This document shows, piece by piece, positions 27,612-35,262 of a stretch of 64,000 nucleotides of DNA; position 1 is the stretch's first letter; each line of letters starts with the position of its first letter. This DNA comes from CAJCIY01 sp964245825 (GTDB lineage Bacteria > Actinomycetota > Actinomycetes > Mycobacteriales > CAJCIY01): positions 1 to 64,000 of the forward strand of contig CAXTNT010000006.1 in assembly GCA_964245825.1 (NCBI GenBank), read 5' to 3'. The notes beneath the pieces are model-generated. The model worked only from the letters and a program-made list of their open reading frames with translations. It searched no databases and was not told the DNA's origin. Position numbers and translations under genes: made by a program.

Positions 27612-28577
27612 TCAGCGCAGGACGACGGAGACCGGCCCGTACGCGTACCCACTCATCGCCTCCAGCAGGGCGGCGAGCGACGGGTCGACGTGCTGGAGTT
27701 CCTCAGCCGTGTACGGATGCCCCGGTGGCCGCCGCGTCTGCGCCCCGACTGCGCCGGCGACGCCGCCACCGGAGACGGTGAGCTGCACGCCGTCGCCGTC
27801 CGGCCCCGCGTGGACCGACACGAGCGCGCCGCTGGCTTCCGTGGCCGCCCAGGCGTCGGCGGCGTCCACCGCGGCCGCGTACGACCCGCGACCGGCGAAG
27901 GCGGCCGGCGTCCCCGCGAGGATGAGGGGATCGGCGTGCCCGCCGATCAGCGCTGCCTGCAGCAGCGTGGGCACCAGGGCCTCGGCGAGCCCCGGGTTCA
28001 GCACGTCGGAGATGTGGACGTGGCCGTATTCGAACTCGTCCAGGCCGGCGGTGCTGACGGCGGCCTTCGTCACCCCCGCGACGGCCTGGATGACGTACGC
28101 CCGCAGCGCCGCGAGTGCGGCCCGGTCGGCGAGTGCCTTGGCCACCAGCCGCTCGACGGCCCCGCGCAACAGTGCGTGCGCCGCTGCCATCCCGGTCACG
28201 GCCGCGGCTCCCGTCCCGGCCGCGGCGGCGTCGGTGACCGGGTCCAGCCCGGCCTGCAGCGCGCTCACGACTGCCCAGATCGTGGCGCCGTCGCCGACGG
28301 CGTCGACCATCCGGATGCGCCGCTGGACGATGCGCAGATCATCGCCGAGCGACCACCAGGCTCCCGCCGCCTGCTCGAGCGCGTCGGCGGTCTGGCCGCT
28401 GCTGACGGCCAGGGCACCCACGAGCTGCTCGGCGGCGGCTGCGGCGTGGCCCTGCCAGCCGGCGCGGAGCGAGCGCCCCAGCGCCGCCAGCTCGCCGGCG
28501 GCGGCCCTCGTCGCGTCGGCGAGCGCGACGAGCGACTGCGCGATCTCGTCGGCGAGCGCCGGGTCGGGGATGTTCAC
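27612..28577 (-). CDS. WXG100-like N-terminal domain protein, unknown function
   Basis: A 321-aa Ala-rich protein, mostly helical at the N-terminus, with a WxG motif (WQG at 41-43) in a helix-turn-helix setting like WXG100/ESX substrates. The central part has small hydrophobic segments (GTGAAAVTGMAAAHALL), and the C-terminus has a beta-rich stretch (GALVSVHAGPDGDGVQLTVSG). Such proteins are candidates for type VII secretion or for structural roles. No partner secretion genes are in the window. GTG 28577 start; TAGCGT is 8 bases upstream. Confidence 0.6.
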   Translation of the reverse strand: MNIPDPALADEIAQSLVALADATRAAAGELAALGRSLRAGWQGHAAAAAEQLVGALAVSSGQTADALEQAAGAWWSLGDDLRIVQRRIRMVDAVGDGATIWAVVSALQAGLDPVTDAAAAGTGAAAVTGMAAAHALLRGAVERLVAKALADRAALAALRAYVIQAVAGVTKAAVSTAGLDEFEYGHVHISDVLNPGLAEALVPTLLQAALIGGHADPLILAGTPAAFAGRGSYAAAVDAADAWAATEASGALVSVHAGPDGDGVQLTVSGGGVAGAVGAQTRRPPGHPYTAEELQHVDPSLAALLEAMSGYAYGPVSVVLR

Positions 28578-28678
28578 GCGGAGCCACGCTAGGGCCGACG
28601 GGAGTCCTCATCGGGGCGCTGTCCACAGGGGCCGCCGCTCGTCGGTTCGGGCTGTCCCTCTGGCCTACGCTCGTGGTC

Positions 28679-29497
28679 ATGGAGTTCGCCAGAGGGCACG
28701 GCACGGGCAACGACTTCGTCGTGCTGCCCGACCTCGGCGGTGAGCTCGACCTCTCCGCGGCGTTCGTCGCGGCCCTCTGCGACCGGCACACCGGGCTCGG
28801 CGGCGACGGCGTCCTGCGGGTGGTGCCGACGGCCAAGGTCGACGAGTACGTGGGCCTCGCCGGCGATGCCTACTGGTTCATGGACTATCGCAACGCCGAC
28901 GGCTCGGTCGCCGAGATGTGCGGCAACGGCATCCGCGTCTACGCCCGCTGGCTTCAGCGGGCCGACCTCATCAGCGCGGGACCGCTGGCCGTCGCCACCC
29001 GCGACGGCATCAAGACCGTCCTGGTCCCCGACGACCCGCTGGGTGACCTCGCCGTCGGCATGGGCGCGGTCCGCTTCCCCGGCACCACCCGCACGGTCAC
29101 GGTCGCCAGTGGCACCTACCCGGGCCTGGACGTGGATCTCGGCAACCCGCACGTGGTGGTCGAGGTGGCGGCCCTGGCCGACGCCGGCCCGCTGCTCGAC
29201 CCGCCCGGCCTGGCGCCGCCCGGCCCGGCCAACGTCGAGTTCGTCGTCGACGGCCCGACCCTGGCGATGCGGGTGTACGAGCGGGGGGTCGGCGAGACGC
29301 GTTCCTGTGGCACCGGTGCCTGCGCGGCGGCGGTCGCCACCGCGGTCCGCTCGGGGCGGGGCCCGGGCCGCTACGCCGTCGAGGTTCCCGGCGGCCGGCT
29401 CACCGTCGAGTGGGACGACGTGTCGGCCACGCTCACCGGCCCCGCCGAGATCGTGGCCACGGGGACACTCGACGCCGAGTGGCTGGGCCGGCGCTGA
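28679..29497 (+). CDS. dapF: Diaminopimelate epimerase
   Basis: Interconverts LL- and meso-diaminopimelate for lysine and peptidoglycan synthesis. The 272-aa protein has the two catalytic cysteines in MCGNGIRVYARW and RSCGTGACAAA, and starts MEFARGHGTGNDFVVLPD. ATG 28679 has TACGCT (28666-28671) 7 bases upstream and no Shine-Dalgarno sequence, so it is probably leaderless. GTG 28673 is a less likely alternative. miaA and dapF in this order are conserved in Actinobacteria; dapA lies 26 kb away in the same window. Confidence 0.95.
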   Translation: MEFARGHGTGNDFVVLPDLGGELDLSAAFVAALCDRHTGLGGDGVLRVVPTAKVDEYVGLAGDAYWFMDYRNADGSVAEMCGNGIRVYARWLQRADLISAGPLAVATRDGIKTVLVPDDPLGDLAVGMGAVRFPGTTRTVTVASGTYPGLDVDLGNPHVVVEVAALADAGPLLDPPGLAPPGPANVEFVVDGPTLAMRVYERGVGETRSCGTGACAAAVATAVRSGRGPGRYAVEVPGGRLTVEWDDVSATLTGPAEIVATGTLDAEWLGRR

Positions 29498-29549
29498 GCG
29501 CCGCAATCAGCTCGCCGCCGGGCGTACCCGCGTGGCAGGCTCGACGACT

Positions 29550-31025
29550 GTGACCACGCCGCACCGGGAGGGGCTGCCGCCCGCAGCGCCGGCGGACTGG
29601 ACCGAGTCCGCCATCGAGCTCGCGCCGGGGCTGGCCGGCCCGGACCGCAGCGAGTCGGACCTGCTCGCCGATCTCGCCCTCGAGCAGCGCCAGGGCCTGC
29701 GCCGGGTCGGCGGTCTCGCGACCGAACTGACCGACGTCACCGAGGTCGAGTACCGGCAGCTCCGGCTGGAGCGGGTCGTGCTGATCAGCGTCTGGGCCGG
29801 TGGCACACTCGAGGACGCCCAGAACTCGCTGGCCGAGCTGAAGGCCCTCGCGGAGACCGCGGGCTCGCAGGTCCTCGACGGGCTGATGCAGCGGCTCGAC
29901 CGGCCCAGCGCCGCCACGTTCATCGGCTCGGGCAAGGCCAAGGAGCTGCGGGACATCGTCGCCGCGACGGGCGCCGACACGGTCATCTGCGACGGCGAGC
30001 TCACGCCCAGCCAGCTGCGTCAGCTGGAGGAGGTGGTGAAGGTCAAGGTCATCGACCGCACCGCGCTGATCCTCGACATCTTCGCCCAGCACGCCACCTC
30101 CAAGGAGGGCAAGGCCCAGGTCGAGCTGGCGCAGATGACGTACCTGCTGCCGCGGCTGCGTGGCTGGGGCGAGAACCTGTCGCGGCAGGCCGGTGGCCGG
30201 GTCGCCGGCGGCGGCGGCATCGGCACCCGCGGTCCGGGCGAGACCAAGATCGAGACCGATCGGCGCCGGATCCGCGCGCGGATCACGAAGCTCAAGCGGG
30301 AGATCGCCGGGATGTCGACGGTACGGGAGACCAAGCGCTCCCGCCGGGTGTCCTCGATGGTCCCCTCGGTCGCGATCGCGGGCTACACCAACGCGGGCAA
30401 GTCCTCGCTGATGAACCTGCTCACCGGCGCCGGCGTGCTGGTGGAGGACGCCCTGTTCGCCACCCTCGACCCGACGGTCCGGCAGGCCCGGCTGGCCGAC
30501 GGCCGGCCCGTGCTGCTGACCGACACGGTCGGGTTCGTCCGGCACCTGCCGCACCAGCTCGTCGAGGCGTTCCGCTCGACCCTCGAGGAGGTCGCCAACT
30601 CCGACCTCGTGCTGCACATCGTCGACGGTGCGCACCCCGACCCCGAGTCCCAGCTCTCGGCCGTCCGCGCGGTGCTCGCCGACGTCGGTGCCGGCGACAT
30701 CCCTGAACTGGTCGTGGTCAACAAGATCGACGCCGCGGACCCGCTGGTGCTCGCGCGGTTGGACCGCCAGGAGCCCGGCGCCGTGTTCATCTCGGCCCGC
30801 ACCCAGGCCGGTGTCGCGGTGCTGGCGGAAGCGCTGGTCGCCGCAGTGCCGCACCTGGACACGGAGGTGGACGTGCTCGTCCCGTACGAGCACGGTGAGC
30901 TGGTCGCGCGGATGCACAAGGTCGGCGAGGTGTTGTCCGAGCGGTTCGTGCCCGAGGGCACGAGGCTGACCGCGCGCGTGGGTCCGCGGCTCGCGGCGAT
31001 GCTCGAGCCGTATGCGGTCGGCTGA
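29550..31025 (+). CDS. hflX: GTPase HflX
   Basis: Ribosome-associated GTPase that splits stalled or hibernating ribosomes. The 491-aa protein has the N-terminal HflX domain (GSGKAKELRDIVAATGADTV), the linker, and the GTPase with G1 GYTNAGKSSL, G3 DTVGFVRHLP and G4 NKID. GTG 29550 is supported by a CAGGCT box at 29536-29541, 8 bases upstream (probably leaderless). The frame is open upstream into dapF but no other start fits. The GDPD gene overlaps its end by 14 bases. Confidence 0.93.
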   Translation: MTTPHREGLPPAAPADWTESAIELAPGLAGPDRSESDLLADLALEQRQGLRRVGGLATELTDVTEVEYRQLRLERVVLISVWAGGTLEDAQNSLAELKALAETAGSQVLDGLMQRLDRPSAATFIGSGKAKELRDIVAATGADTVICDGELTPSQLRQLEEVVKVKVIDRTALILDIFAQHATSKEGKAQVELAQMTYLLPRLRGWGENLSRQAGGRVAGGGGIGTRGPGETKIETDRRRIRARITKLKREIAGMSTVRETKRSRRVSSMVPSVAIAGYTNAGKSSLMNLLTGAGVLVEDALFATLDPTVRQARLADGRPVLLTDTVGFVRHLPHQLVEAFRSTLEEVANSDLVLHIVDGAHPDPESQLSAVRAVLADVGAGDIPELVVVNKIDAADPLVLARLDRQEPGAVFISARTQAGVAVLAEALVAAVPHLDTEVDVLVPYEHGELVARMHKVGEVLSERFVPEGTRLTARVGPRLAAMLEPYAVG

Positions 31026-31677
31026 GCGACAGCGCGTCGGCGTCTCGGCGCACCGCGGCGGCGAGGAGGTCGCGCCGGGTGGATCGCTCGATGCCTATCG
31101 GGCCGCGGTGGCGATGGGGGTCGACCTGGTGGAGGTCGACGTACGCCGGCTTGCGGACGGGACGCTCGTCTGCAGCCACGATCCGGTGGGTCTTGAGGCC
31201 GGGCCGGTCGGGCTGGGCGACGTCCTGGCGCTGTGTGCCGCTGCTCGCGTAGGCGCGCACGTCGACGTCAAGGAGTCCGGGTACGAGGCGGAGCTGGTGA
31301 CGTTTGTGGCCGGCTTCGAGCTGGTCCGGGCGTACTACACCACCGGGGACGCGGCGGCGGTCGCCGCGCTGGGCGCGGCCGGGGGGATGGCGCTACTCAC
31401 CGTGGGGTCGGGGCTGGCCGGGGTGCCGTTCACCACGGTCGTGGCGCGGCTGGCGCGCGACCTGTGGCCGTACCCGCGGTTGACCGGCCTGGCGGGGGCG
31501 GCGGTGCAGTTCCGGTTCGTGAACCCGCTGCTGCGGTGGTGGTTGCGGCGGCGGCGGATGGTGCTGCTGGTCTACACGGTGGATGGGGATTGGTCGCTGC
31601 GGTGGCTGCTGCGGCGGGCGGGCGTGACCGCGGTGGTGACGGACCGGCCCCGGCGGGCGCTGACGCTGCGTAGCTGA
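31012..31677 (+). CDS. Glycerophosphodiester phosphodiesterase-like protein
   Basis: The N-terminus has the GDPD family motifs: SAHRGGEEVAPGGSLDAYRA, then VDLVEVDVRRLADGTLVCSHD, with the conserved His, Glu and Asp ligands. The 221-aa length is on the short side (typical 230-260). No signal peptide, so it is expected in the cytoplasm, where such enzymes hydrolyse glycerophosphodiesters from lipid turnover. The ATG at 31012 lies within the hflX 3' end, overlapping it by 14 bases, so the genes are probably co-transcribed. Confidence 0.78.
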   Translation: MRSAERQRVGVSAHRGGEEVAPGGSLDAYRAAVAMGVDLVEVDVRRLADGTLVCSHDPVGLEAGPVGLGDVLALCAAARVGAHVDVKESGYEAELVTFVAGFELVRAYYTTGDAAAVAALGAAGGMALLTVGSGLAGVPFTTVVARLARDLWPYPRLTGLAGAAVQFRFVNPLLRWWLRRRRMVLLVYTVDGDWSLRWLLRRAGVTAVVTDRPRRALTLRS

Positions 31678-31735
31678 CGATGGTTGTGCACAGGCTCACT
31701 CGTACGGTGGGCGGTCGTTCGTCTAAAATCACCGG

Positions 31736-32284
31736 ATGCGTACCCGGGGGGAGGTCGTGGGTCTGCTTGCGCTGTGTGTGCTGGGCGGGCTGCTGGCCGG
31801 GTGCGGCGGCGGTGCGACTGCGGTGGGCTCGTCGCCGGTGCCGATCACGACCACGTCTTCGCGGACGTCCGCGAGCCCGACTACGTCACCGTCGACGACT
31901 CTCGACCCCAACAGCGACGCCGCGATACGTGCCGGGGTGGAGCGCTGGGTGGCTGCCTTAAATATTGCAAGTCGCGGATCGACAGTTACCCCACTCATAG
32001 ACAGCGCGACCTCAGTTTGCACCTGCCTGTCGAGCGAGCGGGACGCCCTGAACTATCTGTCGCAGCACGGGCTGCATTTGACTGTCAACTATCGTGTATA
32101 TGCATATAAGCTGATCTCTCGTACCGCAACCGCCGCCCTTTCCAAGGTGACTATCTCGACCACGGCCTATCAAGCGCTCCGGGCCGACGGATCGACTTAT
32201 AAAGTCGAGCCTGCCGGATCGGTATCAAACGAGTTCTCCATGAAGCTTAAGGGGTCGAGATGGTTAGTCGATACCGTGCTCTGA
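31736..32284 (+). CDS. Lipoprotein, partly low-GC
   Basis: A 182-aa protein with a type II signal peptide: LGGLLAGC gives the lipobox cysteine at about residue 23. A Ser/Thr-rich spacer follows (TTTSSRTSASPTTSPSTTL), then a globular domain with VCTCLSSERDAL and a mixed fold resembling the DUF6318 lipoproteins. A consensus -10 (TAAAAT, 31724-31729) lies 6 bases before ATG 31736, so it is probably leaderless. GC falls from the usual 70+% to roughly 50-58% inside the gene, after about 31955. It overlaps the next gene by 25 bases and is probably coupled to it. Confidence 0.8.
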   Translation: MRTRGEVVGLLALCVLGGLLAGCGGGATAVGSSPVPITTTSSRTSASPTTSPSTTLDPNSDAAIRAGVERWVAALNIASRGSTVTPLIDSATSVCTCLSSERDALNYLSQHGLHLTVNYRVYAYKLISRTATAALSKVTISTTAYQALRADGSTYKVEPAGSVSNEFSMKLKGSRWLVDTVL

Positions 32285-32730
32285 TACTCACCTTCGCTGT
32301 GCTCGCCCTAGGCATTCTGGTCGCTCAGCCATCGAGAGCAAACGTTCAGATTCAGTCAGTGTGTGACCCGTTGAATCCCAGTGGATGCCAGTCCGGCGCG
32401 ACTTCCCATAGCCAGAGCATCAATGGGTGGCTGATCGTCAAAGGCCGTCCTGAGGAGGCCAGTCTCAGCAGTCGAGACGGACAAGACTGCGTGGGATGTA
32501 CGTGGACTGTATCCAATGTATGCATCCAGAATACGGGGACTGCTGGGCCAGATGGCGAGCATTGCGACGGGGTGTATGTAGGCTGCCCGGGTGCGGATCA
32601 GCGTATCCGAATTCAGTTTCAAGCCTCCCTGGGAGTCGTTCCGGTGGACGTTGATACGTACTGCTACGCAACGCCTGATGGTGGTGTTGTTGATGCGGAT
32701 ACGGTGGCGCCTGATGTCAGGAGGTACGCG
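31955..32730. other. Low-GC block crossing the boundary of two secreted-protein genes
   Basis: Counting 60-base lines by hand gives about 48-62% GC here (for example 52% at 32041-32100 and 48% at 32221-32280), against about 73% at 32821-32880 and in flanking genes. The block begins inside the lipoprotein gene and ends inside the next gene, yet both reading frames stay intact. It has no repeats or mobility genes at its edges that I can see. Confidence 0.75.
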
Positions 32731-33153
32731 ACCGGTCTGACGGTCTCGACCCCCACAGTGCGGGCGTGGCCACCGGGTGGCGAGACGCTTGTGAACCTCC
32801 CGACCTTCTTTGCCGTCGGTGCCCCCGGCTCGGGCCAGGCCACCGTCGGCGGTCAGGGCTACACCCTGCGCATTCAGGTTGCGGCATCCACGTACAACTG
32901 GCAGTTCGGCGACGGCGCAGCTGTCGACACGACCGACGCTGGTGGCCCACCACCCGCCGGCGGCGTTCACCACGCCTACGCGCAGGCGGGCTCGGATGCG
33001 GTCCAGGTGACGGTGTCCTACGGCGCGACCTACACCGTCATCACCCCTTACGGCGACTTCGGGCCGCAGGTCGTGCCGGGCGGGGCCGTGCGCACGCTCC
33101 CTGCACAGCTCCCGCTGCAGGTCGACGAGGCGCACGCGGGTCTGATCAGCTGA
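32260..33153 (+). CDS. Secreted protein with C-terminal PKD-like domain
   Basis: A 297-aa protein with a Sec signal peptide (about residues 1-27, ending QPSRANV). The N-terminal half is Cys-rich (CDPLNPSGCQ, CVGCTWTVSNVC), while the C-terminal half has YNWQFGDGAAV at residue 212 and a following YTVI/VPGGAV region, which resembles a PKD domain. ATG 32260 with AAGGGG upstream overlaps the lipoprotein stop by 25 bases. The first half is low GC and the second half high GC, so it looks like a chimera of foreign and local sequence. It is convergent with lexA, with its TGA directly abutting the lexA stop. Confidence 0.78.
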   Translation: MVSRYRALILTFAVLALGILVAQPSRANVQIQSVCDPLNPSGCQSGATSHSQSINGWLIVKGRPEEASLSSRDGQDCVGCTWTVSNVCIQNTGTAGPDGEHCDGVYVGCPGADQRIRIQFQASLGVVPVDVDTYCYATPDGGVVDADTVAPDVRRYATGLTVSTPTVRAWPPGGETLVNLPTFFAVGAPGSGQATVGGQGYTLRIQVAASTYNWQFGDGAAVDTTDAGGPPPAGGVHHAYAQAGSDAVQVTVSYGATYTVITPYGDFGPQVVPGGAVRTLPAQLPLQVDEAHAGLIS

Positions 33154-33870
33154 TCACACCTTGCGCAGCACGCTCACGACCCGCCCGAGCACCAAGGCGT
33201 CGTCGCCCGGAATGGGCTCGTACGCAGTGTTGTGCGGCAGCAACCACACATGGCCGCCGCGCTTCCTGTACGTCTTGACGGTCGCCTCCCCGTCCAGCAT
33301 CGCAGCGACGATCTCCCCGTTCTCGGCGTTGGGTTGCTGACGGACGACCACCCAGTCGCCGTCCACGATGCCGGCATCGATCATCGAGTCCCCCACGACC
33401 TTCAGCGAGAACAGGGTGCCGGTGCCGACCAGCTCGCGGGGCAGCGGGAACACGTCCTGGACCGCCTCCTCCGCCAGCACCGGTGACCCGGCGGCGATCC
33501 GGCCGACCACGGGGACGTAGGCCGGCGCCGGCCGCGCGGCGCGCTCGTCGGCTTCCTCGGCGGGGGGCAGGACCTCCACCGCGCGCGGCCGGTTGGGGTC
33601 GCGGCGCAGGTATCCCTTGGTCTGCAGCGTCTTGAGCTGGTGGGCCACCGACGAGGACGAGGTCAGCCCCACGGCCTCGCCGATCTCGCGCACGCTCGGC
33701 GGGTAGCCGCGTGCCGCCACGGCGTCGCGGATCACCTCCAGCACCTTGCGCTGGCGTGGCGTGAGTCCGCTCGCATCCGGCGGCCCGTCGGGGAGGTCGA
33801 CGACCTCGGCCCCCCTCGTGCGACTCCGGGAGGTGCTCGGGGTGGCGGGGGGACGGGCGGCCGGTGTCAT
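33154..33870 (-). CDS. lexA: LexA repressor
   Basis: SOS repressor that cleaves itself when RecA is activated. The 238-aa protein has a winged-helix DNA-binding domain (GYPPSVREIGEAVGLTSSSS), the cleavage site Ala127-Gly128, and the Ser162 (GDSM) and Lys199 (ATVKTY) catalytic pair. ATG 33870 is preferred over ATG 33888: a TAGCGT -10 (33882-33877 on the minus strand) lies 7 bases before it and TTTGAT acts as -35, so the mRNA is leaderless and the SOS box overlaps the -35. LexA thus represses itself, as known in other bacteria. Confidence 0.96.
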   Translation of the reverse strand: MTPAARPPATPSTSRSRTRGAEVVDLPDGPPDASGLTPRQRKVLEVIRDAVAARGYPPSVREIGEAVGLTSSSSVAHQLKTLQTKGYLRRDPNRPRAVEVLPPAEEADERAARPAPAYVPVVGRIAAGSPVLAEEAVQDVFPLPRELVGTGTLFSLKVVGDSMIDAGIVDGDWVVVRQQPNAENGEIVAAMLDGEATVKTYRKRGGHVWLLPHNTAYEPIPGDDALVLGRVVSVLRKV

Positions 33871-33902
33871 GGGCTCGACGCTAGCCATTCGGGTCGCTCG
33901 GA

Positions 33903-33918
33903 TCAAACACCTGTTCGA
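33903..33918 (-). promoter_or_regulatory. SOS box of lexA
   Basis: On the minus strand TCGAACAGGTGTTTGA matches TCGAAC-N4-GTTCGA with one mismatch. The right half overlaps the -35-like TTTGAT of the lexA promoter, with an 18-base spacer to TAGCGT, so bound LexA would block RNA polymerase directly. Confidence 0.88.
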
Positions 33919-33943
33919 AGATTGTGGACCGTGTCGCTGGATT

Positions 33944-33966
33944 TTGTCGTCGCCGTCGGGTAGACA
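33944..33966 (+). promoter_or_regulatory. Candidate PafBC-type promoter of the LysM gene
   Basis: TTGTCGTCG-N8-TAGACA keeps the TTGTC core and the exact 17-base distance to the -10 seen in RecA-NDp promoters (TTGTCRGTG-N8-TAN3T). The last three bases of the -35 part and the final base of the -10 differ, so confidence is moderate. A second SOS box lies about 20 bases downstream. Confidence 0.5.
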
Positions 33967-33982
33967 TCGCACAGACGTTCGA

Positions 33983-33998
33983 TCGAACAGGCGTTCGT
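33983..33998 (+). promoter_or_regulatory. SOS box of the LysM (ChiZ/DivS-like) gene
   Basis: TCGAACAGGCGTTCGT matches the SOS palindrome with one mismatch. It lies 27 bases before the LysM gene ATG and just downstream of its promoter, where LexA would block elongation. Confidence 0.88.
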
Positions 33999-34024
33999 AC
34001 GATCCCCTTCCCCCGGGAGGCATC

Positions 34025-34405
34025 ATGACCACGCTCACCACCGAGTTCACGACCCAGCTTGCCCCGGTCGCCACGGCGCGTCACCGGCCCGGCGTTGCTT
34101 CGCGACCGCGGCAACCGGCCGGTTCGCTCCGCCTGACTCGCCGGGGTCGCGCCCTGCTGGTGCTCGCCTTGCTGGGCCTACTGCTCGGGCTGGGCTTCAC
34201 CTTCGGCCAGGTGTCGGCTTCGCGTGCTGCCGGCTCTGCCTCCACCGCCGTCGTCACGGTGCGACCGGGCGACACGCTGTGGACCATCGCCGTGCGTGTC
34301 GCACCGCATCACGACACGCGGCAGATCGTGGCTGCCTTGGAGTCGAAAAACCATCTGCGGGACGCATCGGTGCAGGTGGGCCAGCGGTTGGTCGTGCCGG
34401 CGTGA
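34025..34405 (+). CDS. SOS-controlled membrane LysM protein, ChiZ/DivS type
   Basis: A 126-aa protein with an N-terminal cytoplasmic tail, one membrane helix near residues 42-65 (ALLVLALLGLLLGLGFTFG), and a C-terminal LysM domain (TVRPGDTLWTIAVRV to RLVVPA) that binds peptidoglycan. Position divergent from lexA, upstream of nrdR, and an SOS box match Rv2719c (ChiZ) of M. tuberculosis and DivS of Corynebacterium, which delay division after DNA damage. ATG 34025 with GGGAGG upstream is the best start. Function as a division inhibitor is inferred from position and layout. Confidence 0.88.
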   Translation: MTTLTTEFTTQLAPVATARHRPGVASRPRQPAGSLRLTRRGRALLVLALLGLLLGLGFTFGQVSASRAAGSASTAVVTVRPGDTLWTIAVRVAPHHDTRQIVAALESKNHLRDASVQVGQRLVVPA

Positions 34406-34513
34406 CCTCGCTGGCCGCGACAGCAGCCTGCTTGCAAAATCTCGCGGCCGCTTCGGGGGCGCGGCTCTTGCTTCTGTCGGTCCAGCGTTCTACGTTGCAC
34501 CACTGCATCTAGT

Positions 34514-34531
34514 ACTTACATCCGTGTAAGT
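34514..34531. promoter_or_regulatory. Perfect inverted repeat upstream of nrdR, candidate operator
   Basis: ACTTACA-N4-TGTAAGT at 34514-34531 is an exact 7-bp palindrome in the 245-base gap before nrdR, in an otherwise GC-rich region. It does not match the SOS box, nor closely the published NrdR-box pattern. Nothing else definite was found in the gap from 34406 to 34650 apart from a weaker repeat, CACATGTTGTG, at about 34536. Confidence 0.6.
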
Positions 34532-34650
34532 CATCCACATGTTGTGAACACGTCGTGCACACGCCGTCCACCGGTAGCGCCGTCTTGGTCCACAGTGAAG
34601 GGCTCGTTGAGGGCTGATGGCGGCACGGGACATGACGTGGGAGGCAAGCC

Positions 34651-35169
34651 GTGCGCTGTCCGTTCTGCCGTGATGGCGACAGCCGGGTCGTCGACAGCCG
34701 CGACGGCGACGACGGCGCCGTGACCCGCCGGCGCCGCGTCTGTCAGGCCTGTGGGCGGCGGTTCAGCACGGTTGAGGCGGTGTCGCTGCAGGTGCTCAAG
34801 CGCAGCGGCACACTCGAGCCGTTCAGCCGCGACAAGATCGCATCCGGGGTACGCAAGGCCTGTCAGGGCCGCCCGGTCGACGAGGACGCGCTGGCCAGAT
34901 TGGCTCAGCTCGTCGAGGACTCGGTCCGTGCTGCCGGCGTGTGCGAGGTGCCCGCGCACGAGGTCGGGCTCGCGATCCTGAGCCCGTTGCGCGCGCTGGA
35001 CGAGGTCGCGTACCTCCGTTTCGCGTCCGTCTACCGCAGCTTCGACTCCCTCGCCGACTTCGAGCACGAGATCGACCTGTTGCGCCATGAGCGCGACGCG
35101 GAGCGCGACGTGCTGGCCGACGACGCCAGTCCGACCGGCGACCCGGAGCCGGTCGCCACCCCCACCTGA
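34651..35169 (+). CDS. nrdR: Transcriptional repressor NrdR
   Basis: Zinc-ribbon/ATP-cone repressor of ribonucleotide reductase genes. The 172-aa protein has the zinc ribbon CxxC-24-CxxC (Cys3, Cys6, Cys31, Cys34) and the ATP-cone (QVLKRSGTLEPFSRDKIASG). Start GTG 34651 with GGGAGG upstream. It lies 93 bases upstream of nrdJ on the same strand, so it probably controls the reductase beside it. The C-terminal 25 residues (AERDVLADDASPT) are longer than in most NrdR. Confidence 0.95.
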   Translation: MRCPFCRDGDSRVVDSRDGDDGAVTRRRRVCQACGRRFSTVEAVSLQVLKRSGTLEPFSRDKIASGVRKACQGRPVDEDALARLAQLVEDSVRAAGVCEVPAHEVGLAILSPLRALDEVAYLRFASVYRSFDSLADFEHEIDLLRHERDAERDVLADDASPTGDPEPVATPT

Positions 35170-35262
35170 GCACCCCTCCCCGAATACCCAGCAGACCAGA
35201 TCAGGACTGCCTCAGCCGCCCACGGCGTTCCAGTCACCGACGCGAGACCCAGGAGCACACGC

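Noticed and set aside
28620..28660. A replication origin suggested by a TGTCCACA-like sequence
   Set aside because: Single weak match, no cluster of DnaA boxes and no AT-rich region.
34500..34560. An NrdR box upstream of nrdR
   Set aside because: The palindromes there do not match the published ACAC/GTGT-type pattern closely enough.
35170..35262. A cobalamin riboswitch before nrdJ
   Set aside because: The gap is only 93 bases and no B12-box-like sequence was seen.
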